Part shown: positions 25,401 to 35,692 of the stretch, in pieces
Numbering within the stretch: the stretch's first letter is position 1
Layout: the number at the start of each line of letters is the position of its first letter
Assembly (NCBI GenBank): GCA_003342895.1
Contig: PTFA01000011.1
Span: 4,229,988 to 4,293,987, forward strand
Source of the DNA: Casuarius casuarius
Taxonomy: Eukaryota > Chordata > Aves > Casuariiformes > Casuariidae
Direction: 5' to 3'
Length of the DNA: 64,000 nucleotides
Made by a program: the position numbers and the translations under genes
The notes under the pieces: model-generated
What the model saw: the letters and a program-made list of their open reading frames with translations, nothing else
Told to the model about the DNA's origin: nothing
The model's database searches: none

Positions 25401-27774
25401 TCAGGATTAACTGGTTGGAGAAGAGGCTCCCCCAGATGCAGATCTTCCCTGCGCTTTAGATCACACCAAGCTGTTAACATTAGTGTGGTTGCTTTTGAAA
25501 GACCCACTGTCTTCCCTGGGTCCTGCCTGCTCCTCCTCGGTGGCCTTGAAAACAGGAGCAAAGTCTCCAGTTAAAGTATCTGGGAGTACTTTTACTTTCC
25601 CTCTTGCAGAGTTCACTTTCGGGTCCCTGGTGAAACTCCTGGACTTCAGCAGCTGGTTTGATACTCCTGCTATATCTAGCAGCTAAAGTTAAGAACCAAA
25701 TTCTTTATTTTTTTCTAATGTGATCAGTTCATCTGTCCCACTTGGCAGATTTATGCTTCCTAACACTTGGCTCTGGGCTGGATGCACTTTTAAGTACTGA
25801 AGATGGAAGACATCAATTCATGTCCAGTCCCTAAGTGTGCTCAAGGCTGCTTAGTTGGGGGTGTGTACATGTCTGAGTTTGAACAGCTTCNTAGTAGCAT
25901 GGCTCCGTTCATGTCTCTTCTGCTTCTTGCCCCTGCCTGTTCATCCAGAGCAGTGCAATGTGCACTGTGAAATGCAAGGCAGCGCTTTGTGGATCCCTCG
26001 GGAACAGCCNCCTCCTTGTGACTCACTGCCAAAGTCCTCACCTTTGTGAGCAGATATCGGGTCTCAGAGATGTGCAAGTGCCACTGTGGAGGAAACTGTT
26101 TACCCTTTGGTGAAAATATGACTAATGGTTGCAGTCTGGAGAGAACAGGAGGAAGGGCAGCAGTGTGCAAAGAGAAAATGGTGCAGGTGGAAGTGAACAA
26201 GGAGATGGTGCTGGCACATTTGAAAGGGAAGCAGATGGGATATTTTGTATTGACTGGACTTGAGAGGCAGTGATGGCCTCTGAAGTGGATTGCAGACTCT
26301 GTTTTGGATGGGTACCTCTGGGTACCTGTGACTCAAAGGTCCTAGAAAAAGTACTTACCTGTGACCAGTGAGAGATGGGAGCTCCCTGGGACATGGGCAG
26401 GAGTGCTGGGGAAGTCCAGGGGAGAAGGGAGGAAAGATGAGGCTTAGGATGAGCTATGAAAGATCATGCTGGAGAAGGAAATGTTTTGGGGGTTCTGAGA
26501 AGAAATGCTTCAAGGCTGGGGGAAATGTGAGGACTTTCCTTTCTCATGTACCTGCTTCCCTATTAGCCTTTGTGAGAGAATCCATGTCAATCTCCCATTC
26601 CACACGATCTCCCCATGACCTGCCGTAGTCGTGTCCCCCAGCAAGGAGCTGTGGGGGAGAACTACTGAGTGTGTGGCTCAGGGCAGGAGGAGAAACCTTC
26701 TGCATGGGCAGAAGGATCATTCCCTTCAGCATGTCCTTTACCCTACCCTCAAACAACACCTGACATCAAAGCAGGTAGGATCTCATCCTAGACTCCCCTG
26801 CATTGCTGCTTTCAGCTACTGAGCAGATATACAAGGAAAATCCAGGAATGAAAATTCAGCCTGTGGCCCCTTAAGACCCTGAAGGGTGTCTTGTGCTGAG
26901 TAATTTCTGTATATTCTTATGTAGATACCTGTGTATACTTTGGTCGCATCTGACAAAAATAGTGTCTTAGAGTGAAGGCAAGAAGAGGCCTGAGGGGAAA
27001 ACATGGGCATTGAGAGACTTTTCTAAGAGACTGATTTGCAGTCTTTCCATTGCTTAAGAAGAAGCGATAACACTAGCTCCAGGTGACATGCAGCAGGAGC
27101 TGTGCCCTGCAAACAAGAAGCAGCGGCTGTGCTCACAGGGACTGCTGCTGCACTGTTCAGGGGAGAGGGATGCCGAGCTGCAAGAAGGATAGGGAGTTTT
27201 CCTTCGAGCTATTTAGTGCTTAATTGAACAATTACCAGGTATAATCACAAAGGACATTCGGAAACACATTATATGGCTTCCAGTTAATGACCAGCAAACA
27301 GATGAGACAGTAACAGTTAGTGAAACCCACACAGACTCTTTAGTCTCCCTGAGATAAAAGACACTTATTGTTCACTGTCTCCAAAGTCGTGGGCTGGTTT
27401 TGTCACTTATGTGCGAGCCTAGTGATAGAAACAGTGGGAGACTGACATGTTCACTTCAGATATAGGCTTTGCCTCCAAGCTTCAACAGGGAGTCTGCCTT
27501 AAATCTCCCATCCATGCCTTGTGATCCCTCAGACAGCTTCCTCTGCTATTCCCCTGCCCAGTAGCACCAGGTGATTCCCATCCAAAGCTCAAATAAGGGT
27601 ATGTGAATTTGTTCCTCCTCCTTTTCCCCCAGCCCTTCTGCTCCTGCTAATGGATCTTTGTCCTCTGAGCGTCCTCTTTCGGCAGGCCTCTCAGGCCGGT
27701 CATATCCTTTTTCCTGCTAGCGTTCCTGTATTGGTAGCTACAGCTTTAATGACTATTTTATTTCTCCCTTTCAG
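22456..27774 (+). other. CD101 intron 6
   Basis: The longest intron (5.3 kb), phase 1 (GTAAGT to CTTTCAG). I found no exon, RNA gene or identifiable transposon. An AT-rich stretch near 27210-27330 looks unlike its surroundings and could be a conserved non-coding element. This is a guess from composition only. Confidence 0.8.
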
Positions 27775-28182
27775 AAAGCAAGCTTCAGGTTGCTACCAAA
27801 GAGAGCTCTGTGGAGATTGCTGGCAGTGCCGATGCAACCATTGAATGCAGAATCTTGTTTGCCCAGAAAACTGTTCAGTTGGCTGTGACCTGGTACTTCC
27901 TACCACCTCCTCCCGCAGATGCAACCCCGTTGCAAATTGTAAGGGCCAACTACAGCAACATACTGGAATACGGAGCTGAGTTCAGCTCTTTGACACACAG
28001 GTCCAGATTCCAGAGCCAGAGGGTCTCCAGCAATGTCTTCTGGCTGCAGATTTTGTCTGCCAACCATGGAGACCAGGGCAGCTACTATTGTGTGGTAGAA
28101 GAGTGGCTCTGGCTGGTAGATGGCTGGTACAAACTTGGAGAGGGGCAATCAGGAAGGACCACGCTGGAATTTAAGCTCTCAG
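27775..28182 (+). CDS. CD101: CD101 exon 7: Ig V-like domain 6
   Basis: Codes residues 672-807. It opens ESKLQV, matching human ESKLKV. Core residues are Cys696 (IECRIL), Trp711 in LAVTWYF and GDQGSYYC with Cys777. These are followed by VVEEWLW and the motif WYKLGEGQSGRTTLE, closely like human CD101 (WHKLGEKKSGLTELK). Asn730 (NYS) is a sequon. A PPPP stretch follows the C strand. Acceptor TTTCAG|AA and donor TCAG|GTAAAC are phase 1. Confidence 0.95.
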
Positions 28183-29061
28183 GTAAACAGGTGGTATTCT
28201 CTTGTATAGGTGCCACAGGAGGAGGTTGGATCTACCTACTATGGGGCCCCTGCCCAGCCTCTTCTCCTAAGCTGATGGGCCTTTAGAAAAGCAGACAATC
28301 CTGTGTGGATTTGAGATTTAGGGATTTTTTGACTCATGACATTGCTCCATGGAGGCAGGAGGTGCCAGTACCCCTCAAAGGGAAATAAGGTTTTAAGAGG
28401 ATTTACCACATCCTCCCAGACCAGTCAAGCTGGTATTTTTGTTTCCAGCAGCAGTCTAATGCTTTGTAACAAAGTGAACCAGGGCCTTTTCTCTCAAGCA
28501 CATAGTGTGCTTGATCGCTTGTGCAGTGCAGTGAATAGAGAAGAAGCCCTTTCCTGACACTCCTGAGCATCCTGAAGCAAGATATTAAGTTATTTATCCT
28601 AGTGCATCTAGCCANTGAGAACAAGGCTGAATGCTCAGCTGCTCTCATCTTGTGTGCTGCACTGCTAGGGTGCATGGTGAGTGTCCCTGGCTCAGTACTT
28701 CCAGGCTGCCACACTCTCAGCCTGACTTGACGTATAGGTTGCAACCCTAAATAAACTGCATCAGAGAGTTCCAGCTTTCTAAATAGCTTTTGGTCCAAGG
28801 GATGCCCGGTCACTTATTTGGAGGGGGAGGGAAAGAAGCATTACAACAGAAGGTGGTGAACAGGGGACAAAGACAGTGGGATCAATGTGTCTCACAGGAG
28901 CAAGGGGGCCTGTGGACATATTTCAGAGGCTCTTCCAACAGGCCATCCAAATCCTCCATGCTTTGCTCTGGAAGGTTTCCATCAGGCTATGGGTGTAGGA
29001 GGGAGCATTTCTATAGCAGTGCAACACAGTGACAGCTCTTTCTGCTTGCCTCCACTCCCAG
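28183..29061 (+). other. CD101 intron 7
   Basis: An 879-base phase-1 intron (GTAAAC to CTCCCAG). Nothing else is visible. Confidence 0.85.
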
Positions 29062-29457
29062 AGAGCAAACTGGACATGGAAAAGACTAACTGCAGCATCT
29101 CTGTGAGGAAGGGCACCGAGGTGACGGTGGGCTGCCTGTTGCGGGGGGCACACTCGCCTGCCTCCCGCGTCTCTGCCATCTGGTTCCATGGGAAGGATCA
29201 CTCCAGTGTGAAGTCTCTGCTGCACCTCCACCGCGATGGCACGGTNGATTACATTCAGGAGAGCCTGGCAGGCAGGCTGCACCTCCGCCGCCCTGCTGCT
29301 GGTGACTTCAGCCTGACACTGCAAAGTGTGGAGGAGGGCGATGCTGGGGTCTATTATTGCCAGGTGCAGAAGTGGCAGCAGGACAGCAAGGGGGAGGCCT
29401 GGGCTCTGCAAGCATCGGCGCTCTCAGGGTACACGAGGCTCACTACGCTCCCGCCAG
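29062..29457 (+). CDS. CD101: CD101 exon 8: Ig V-like domain 7 (membrane-proximal)
   Basis: Codes residues 808-939. The canonical pair is Cys832 (VGCLLR) and Cys907 (EGDAGVYYC), with Trp848 between. It has the block LLHLHRDGT followed by GRLHLRRP, as in human domain 7 (LLVHLQHDGL). An extra cysteine, Cys818, sits inside the only sequon (NCS, Asn817) near the A strand. One N base at 29246 falls in the third position of a GTN codon, so residue 869 is Val whatever the base is. Acceptor CCCAG|AG and donor CCAG|GTAATG are phase 1. Confidence 0.94.
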
Positions 29458-31611
29458 GTAATGCCTTGCTGCACTGCATATGAGGGCATCCCTCAACCTT
29501 GGTGGTGCTTGTTGGAGGGATAATGGTAGTGCTCTGCTGGAGGTGCTGGCTGCAATAGCAAGGGTGCAGCCAGGCCAGGGTCAGGGGGGACTTGCTAAGC
29601 AAGGCGAAAAATGGGAGCTGGGCACTGTGAAGGTTGGAAGTGGCTGTTGGATGAGGCATCGAGAGTGCTGGCTGAGCAAGCCAGAGGAGTCCATTGGCTT
29701 CAAAGGGAGCACTCTTGCGTCATGCAGCACATTGCTGGGTTGAGTGCTCTTGGCAGGATCAGGCACACACAACTGCTCTCAGCTGTGCCACTTGGGATGG
29801 AATACTAGCTGTTTGGGGGGGGAAATGTTGGGTGTGCTTTTTCTGGCCTGTCCATCTCCAGTGAGGCATCTAAGAACAGCCTCTGGCCTCCTGGGGTGAG
29901 TTGGATTGTGTGCCAGGTGCAAAAATAGAGATGGGCTCTATACAGAGGTTTAAATAAGTAAAAGCAAAGGTCTCAGTTGGACATGCACAGTGTTTCTAGG
30001 GAGGCAACTGACAGGCAAGGAATACTCTTTTGTTGATTCTTTAGGGAAATAGGAGGCTTGGATGACCCATGTGGAGAAAAATTATGAACTGTGAAAACAA
30101 TCATGTTGCGCCTACTTGAGGTGAAGGTGCTGTTCCTTTCATCCTGTAGCACAGGAGCTGCCATGCATGAAGCCAGCCTGAGTGCTTACATGTGGTTATG
30201 CAACAGCTACGGTGCTGGCTGATGCTCGGGGACTCTGTGGTGCCCTCCTGTGGGCCTGCTCCTGGCATGGGTGTGCATGGAGTCATGCACAGTGTATGAC
30301 TGCACTTAGAGCAGGGCTTATCTGGATATACCTGCATAATGAAGGGTTCATTGTACTTCATCCTTGTGCTGTTATGTTCATTTTGTTGTCCATCATGGCT
30401 CCTTGTAGCACTCCAATTTCTCTTTCGCCAGCTCCCTCTGTCTCTTGTTAACCATTGCTGGCTGAAATAACTTGGTAAAATTGCTCAGTAACTGCTAGAA
30501 AATTCTCCTCAAATTTTGTATATGTGTGTTTGCCAAATGGTTTTCTTGGCTTTCACAAACCCAAGAGATTAGCTGGTTTTTTTCTTGCTGTTCTTTGTTT
30601 ATCCAGTGATGAAGGTATCTTGAAAATGCCTCTCTAGCTCAGACTTCAGTGTTTTGGAGAGGAAGGTGTCCTGGGGGGGACACAGCTAAGGTTATACCTG
30701 TAACCAGGAGTAACTTCAGTTCTAATCCCTTATGCTGCTGTTAGGACACTTCCCTAGTACTCTGTCTAGTGCAGATGTGTTCGTTTAATTGAGACTTCTG
30801 CCTGTTTTCCTATGGAAGAATAAGCACTGCTCCCATTTTCATGGACAGGATCCTTTGGTGTCCGGGTTGTGCATCAAGTGAGGAGACTTTAATGGCCAGG
30901 AATAATGGGTGGTTGAGAGGAGCCCAGGACAAAAATGGGGACTCTAAATGAGGGCTCTTCAGCTAGCAGCCAGCTGACCAAATCCAGTCTATTGGACTAG
31001 CCAAATCAGCAGTCCAGGCCGCCTCCACCTCAGCCAGGGAGCTGTTTTGCAGGAGGTGCTAGGGAGAGGGATGGGGCCAGCTGCTGCCTGATGCAGCACA
31101 GCTGAAATGGGGCAGTGGTGCAGCAGGAGCAGGAAGAGATGGGTGTTTGTAGGGGACAGNCCACCTTGGTCTTGTTTCCTTTGCTTTCCTCTGACCCCTC
31201 CCTGCTCTGGTACAGCCTCTGACAACAACCTTCTACCTCACCCCACTATAGCTGGTGTCAGTCAGGGAGCAGGGCATGAAGGGAACATTGCTTTTCCTTA
31301 TGATGCCTGGTCTGGAATGAATTAGCTGAGGAGCTGTGCTGTCTCTGTTAGGATGCTTCAGCTGAGAGTGAACTGCAGGCCCCATCTGACCTCTCAAAAC
31401 AAGAGGCGGAGGCAAATTACCTTGTTTCTCTCCCCCTTCTCCTCGGGCAGCCTTAAAAATGGTGTTTGAATTGTTCGAAATCAGTGATATTTAAGAATGG
31501 GGAATGAATTATAAGAATCTATCCTATAGAAAGAGAAGGAGATGTAAAGTCAAATTAGCTTGAGCTTCGCTTGCTTTTTTATCTTCTTTGGTTTTTTTTT
31601 TCCTCCTACAG
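29458..31611 (+). other. CD101 intron 8
   Basis: A 2.15 kb phase-1 intron with donor GTAATG. It ends in a long T-rich polypyrimidine tract before CTACAG. No other feature was found. Confidence 0.82.
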
Positions 31612-31808
31612 AGTCAACTGTTTTGTCCAGGATCTGCTCATCTCCACCACTGCTGAACTTCATCCTATATTTACCTTTGGTTCTCATCCTTCTCCTGGCC
31701 ATTGCTGGCTTCTACTGGTACCTCAAATTCAGGAAAGTCAGAAAGGATAACATCAAAGACGATCAGCTGGTAGAATTGCAAAGGACCGAAGATGTCAAGC
31801 AAACTTAG
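31612..31808 (+). CDS. CD101: CD101 exon 9: transmembrane segment and cytoplasmic tail
   Basis: Codes residues 940-1004 and a TAG stop at 31806-31808. The juxtamembrane STVLSRICSSPPLL matches human CD101 (LPSRICSSAPLL). A hydrophobic helix follows at about residues 953-977, ending FYWYLKF, then a basic stop-transfer sequence (RKVRKDN). The tail is only about 27 residues and ends in VKQT. In human CD101 the tail is longer and finishes in an acidic run, which is absent here. No ITIM or ITAM tyrosine motif is visible. Acceptor CCTACAG|AG is phase 1 and fits exon 8. Confidence 0.93.
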
Positions 31809-33483
31809 CTGATCTATACTCAAAAATGTAACTTAGAGGAGTGGAGTTGGACTGCGTGAGGGGGACTGAATGCTTTCAGCGATGCTTTGTATTGTTTTTC
31901 AGTAGCTCTTGCAATGAATCCTTGGAACTGCACGTTTACTCTGTGGAATGAAGCAGTCCAAAATTACTTAGCAAACAGGATCTTCGTAATGGGTGTTTCT
32001 GTCTCTCAGGTTAGACACCCACCCATCTGACACCCTGTTCATTGTTGTACATTGATCCTTGCAATACAGTTATACACATCTCCCCACAGTCCCAGTGTGA
32101 AAGGAAATGGTGGTGTTCTCTTACAGGTATAAGAGAATAACAGCTTCCTTTGAGCTGGGGCATGAAAGTATGGAATTGCTGCTTGTTTTGGGAGACTTGA
32201 CAAAGCATGAGCAGCGAGCAGACTAAAAACTAGTGGCAGAGCTGGAAATTGACCATTGCTGTCCTGCTTAAGGCATTGCACTTGCCTTTATGCATCCCTT
32301 GTTGGTGCCAGTGAAGCTTCCAGATGCTGGTCTCTTCTAGTTCTGGAAGAGCCAAAGAGCGTCTTCTCCGAAAGAGAGTGAGTCTTCATCACAAACCTGC
32401 CACAAAAAGGTGTAGCCTGAGCAAGTCTACCTGGGGCTGAAGAAAGTCTGTGTCAGGAACACCACAGCTATCCACCAAAGAGAAACTCTGTTGACCTAGC
32501 AAGGGCTGTACATGTAGTCTAGGTCCAACACCAACCCATCCTGGAGGCAGCCATATAACTGGGTGAGAGTATAAAGTCTTCACAGCTCCTTCCTTCGCTG
32601 TGACGGCTGCAGGAGAAGACAGTGCCCAGCCCCTCATGACTTTGCTGTCTGTGGGTCAGTGAGCCGTACAATTGGGACCTGCAGAGCTTGTACAACCTCT
32701 GGGTTGTACTATGTAATATATTGGCTGCAAGCAGGACAGCCTTTGCCTGTAAAGGGTTATGTGCATAATTGTAGTAGTTGGGTAAACTGGGGGCACTTCT
32801 CAAATTGAGCTTAGCTGCTGCAGAGCTGGTACCAAGCTCTTGACCACCTGGAGAGCAGTTCTGGCAGCCCTCCTGGGTTTGTCTTATGGTCCTGCAGTAT
32901 GGAAAGGGTGTAAAATCCCAAGGGTTCTTACCTGCATATAGAGGAGGACCTACTTGTCTGTGTGCTGGACAGGTAGTGATTCCCCACACTCTCCTTCCTG
33001 GAAAGGTGCCTTCCTGAATGTGTGCCTCTTACGCTAGCTGCAATACCATGTGTATCCTCACTCCCTGCTGTGGCTGGGTCAGGGGGAAAGACAGGATCAA
33101 CAAGCTCTTACTGCTATCGTATTCAGACTATGCCCTAGAAATTCAGTATTAGAAGCCAGTAAGGCATTTCTGTCTCAGGTATCTCTTACTCCTGGTAAAA
33201 CTGTGTATGTTTGTGAGGCAGTTGTTTGTGTTTGTGGGGCAGTTCCCTTATGGTCTGGGATCCAGCCCACNCTCATCCTTTCAACACTGAAGAGCTTTGC
33301 TCTCTCAACTCAGTTCCTAAAAGTCAAGTGGTATTCAACCCGCAATTGTGCAAACTGCTGTTTTGTTGGTGCTGGGCCACATTTCCAAGGAGCTGTAAAG
33401 TTAGAATTCAGGGTGTCATTTGGAGCAGTGACCTGAGGCAGAAGCAACTGTGCGTAAATCATGGCAGATATCTATCAAATAAA
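31809..33483 (+). other. CD101: Probable CD101 3' UTR ending near an AATAAA at 33478
   Basis: The first canonical poly(A) hexamer I find after the stop codon is AATAAA at 33478-33483, implying a 3' UTR of about 1.7 kb. No convincing GU-rich downstream element follows; the next bases are GGGAGGGAGGG-like. Cleavage could use a variant hexamer earlier. No open reading frame here has family features. Confidence 0.45.
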
Positions 33484-33539
33484 TTCTTTGATCAGAGGGA
33501 GGGAGGGATGGAGACACCACAGCCTCTATAGATGACCTC

Positions 33540-34664
33540 TTCAAATTCTTCACTTTCCTTACAATTAGAAAGGCTTCCTATCCTGGATCCCAAGGAATTG
33601 GAGGACAGTTCATTCCCTTTCTCCTTAAAAAGCACTTTTTGCATAAGTTTGAAGACTACTGCTCTTGTTTCCCTGCTCAGCCACCTTCTCTGTACTGACT
33701 GGCTCTAGCTCACTCAGCCTTTTCCTGCAGGCTGTTTTTTCTGAAACTCTTGTAGCTTTTTCTTAGTTCTCCTGACCCAGCCATACCTTCCCTGGTGTGA
33801 GTGCTCAGCACCGCATGTGGAGTGCTGGCTGTGGCTTTGCAGAAAGCTTTTTTTCTTTCCCTGACCTTGTGGGTTACATNCCTGTCTACACATCCCAGTA
33901 GGATGTTTGCCTTTCGGGGTGTGTGTGACAGTGGGAGGCTGTTTGTGCTTGGCTTGCAATCCNCAGGCTCCTCTCCTGCAGATTTGCTGTCTAGCAAGTT
34001 GTTTCTCCGCTATGTGTTCAGGTTGTTGATTTTCCTATCTAACTGTAGCACCTTTTACATGGGTCTGTTGAACAGCCTTCTACACTAGTTGGCTAAGGAT
34101 CCCCCTGTCTGTTTTTCTTAGTCGCTTCTTGATGACACTTAAACTCATGGACCAATTTCAGCTTGGAGAAGTAGATGCTCCTTGGACATTAAGGTCCTAC
34201 AAGTTTCATGAAAAATTGATAGCTGGATGAAGGAGAGAGCCCAGGCGAGTTGTCCCACCGAGGAAAGGCTGCAATTCGAGTGTGGTAGTTATGTCTGCTG
34301 GCCTGGGCAGCCCTGANCCAGCCATACATTTGCTGCCTGGGGCCCGGCTCATGATTAGGGAATATAAGAAGGAGATGTAGGTATGCTAGTGGGTAGAAAG
34401 TAGGAACTGTTTTTGACCATAAGCCAAGAATAATTATTCTCTGCACAGAGTTTATCTACCAGTATTGTGCTCTCCTTCTGAACTTTCATCTGGATTGTTT
34501 TCTTATCTTGCTCACAGAAGTGCCTCAGGAGCCTACTTCAGAAGCCTAAATCAAGACTTGCTAAAGTCAAGTTTGTATGATGTCTATTGTTTATCCGTTC
34601 CCACAAGGCCTGCTACCTTGTTGCAGAGGAGAATTAGATTGGTTTGACATGATATGTTCTTGAC
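33540..34664 (-). mobile_element. CR1 LINE fragment, minus strand, 3' half
   Basis: The + strand reads as the reverse complement of sauropsid CR1. 33555-33655 contains TTACAATTAGAAAGG and TTTGAAGACTACTGCTC. 33750-33915 follows the CR1 order TTCTCCTGACCCAG, then a CAGCACCGC...GGAGTGCTGG block, then ACATCCCAGTAGGATGTTTGCC. Near 34560-34662, AAGTCAAGTTTGTATGATGTC and TTGGTTTGACATGATATGTTCTTGACC are the antisense of the conserved segment in the middle of CR1 ORF2. The order and approximate spacing fit one element of about 1.1 kb with an eroded middle (34080-34430). It is heavily diverged and non-functional. Identification is from memory of CR1 consensus sequences. Confidence 0.8.
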
Positions 34665-34665
34665 C

Positions 34666-34685
34666 AAAAAAAAAAAAAAAAAAAA
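34666..34685 (+). repeat. A20 tract at the edge of the CR1 copy
   Basis: Twenty uninterrupted A bases start immediately after the last CR1-matching bases. CR1 elements do not end in poly(A), and this is the 5' side of the element, so the tract is not its tail. It may be an independent expansion or the tail of another retrocopy. Confidence 0.9.
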
Positions 34686-35630
34686 GAGGAGGCTATTTCT
34701 GTTTTTCTTGCTTTCTTCTAGGTAATTGCAAGTACTTTCTTTGTCCCCGTGTGTCTCTGAGAACTGCAGTAAAGCAGATGTGGGCGTTTAGTTTCCCATT
34801 TCTTTTTAAAAAGAATTTGTGCTTTTCTTGTCACTTGGTGTCTCACGCCTCCTCAGGTGCTACCACAGCTAACAACCAGCAGGGCAGATGGCTTGACAGC
34901 CTGCTCTTTCAGTGCCTCGGGACAAACCTCATTGGGACCAGTCTTTTTCTGAAAAATTTAGCTCATTTAAGCCCTTGCCATTAGTAAGGGAGTGTTGGGG
35001 TGGCAGCATGGGAGAGCCCCCGCTGCAGCAGTTACTTGAGCAGGGCAGCTGCCTTAAGCACATGAGCCCCGGGTGTGATAGCGCTGGGCTTGAGGCATCC
35101 CTGACTCTGCCCCCTCAGCCCTCTGTTGCCAGTCTGTGGAGGCATCTCTGCTGGCATCAGATATTTGTGTAAAAAGTTGTAGATGCTACAGGAATAGGAG
35201 ATGGTGCATCTGGTGGATCAGGGGAAGAAGGCTGGCAGAGAGAGGGGAGGGCTCTCGAAAAGCGGGATGCTTTCTTCTTTTCCTTTTCTGCCCTGTTTTT
35301 GCTCAGCTAGCCAGAGGCCTACCTAAGTAGCAAATTTCCATTCATGCAGGTTGAGAGGTTTCAGTTTAAGCTCATAAAGCGTGCATGGAGCTTTGATGAA
35401 AGGGTCTGACAGAGGAATGTGTGTGTGTTTTCACTGGCACCCCCCCGCCCTTTTTTCTCTTTCCCTCTGGCTTTGCTGGGTTGCAGCCAAACCTTTCAGC
35501 TATAATTTTTAAGATGCATTTTTTCCAGCAGTGAACTTGGAAAGAGTTGTAACTTATCACAGCAAAAGCTGCAAAACAGTCCTATTTTTAAAGAGAACAT
35601 TTCACTTGGCTGAGGTAAATACATGAGAAG

Positions 35631-35632
<2 letters not shown>

Positions 35633-35671
<39 letters not shown>

Positions 35672-35692
35672 CGCGCGCGCGCGTGTGTGTGT
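35633..35692. repeat. (TG)n(CG)n(TG)n microsatellite, Z-DNA-prone
   Basis: About 58 bases of strict alternating purine-pyrimidine: about 15 TG units, then about 10 CG units (roughly 35662-35684), then about 4 TG units. Alternating CG is the best Z-DNA former and is depleted in vertebrate genomes because of CpG methylation decay, so an intact CG block this long is unusual. Confidence 0.95.

Larger units (their letters stand above)
11732..31808 (+). other. CD101: CD101 (IGSF2/EWI-101) gene, coding span, nine coding exons
   Basis: Joining 11732-11777, 13047-13424, 14423-14839, 19098-19484, 20238-20618, 22051-22455, 27775-28182, 29062-29457 and 31612-31808 gives 3015 coding bases, or 1004 residues plus stop. 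All eight introns are GT-AG and phase 1. The Ig exons are 378, 417, 387, 381, 405, 408 and 396 bases, all multiples of three, the classical symmetric Ig-exon design. Domain order is signal peptide, seven V-type Ig domains, membrane helix, short tail. The EWI tripeptide at residues 253-255 is the signature of the EWI family (IGSF8, IGSF3, PTGFRN, CD101). Seven domains, the sequence of domains 2-7 and the juxtamembrane SRICSS motif identify CD101 rather than IGSF3, which has eight domains. In mammals it is a type I membrane glycoprotein of myeloid and T cells with inhibitory activity. I recognised it from remembered human sequence; no alignment was run. Confidence 0.93.

Noticed and set aside
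13047..31808. Assignment of the gene to IGSF3 or PTGFRN
   Set aside because: Domain 1 is IGSF3-like, but there are seven Ig domains, no acidic insert in the last domain, and domains 2-7 plus the SRICSS membrane junction follow CD101.
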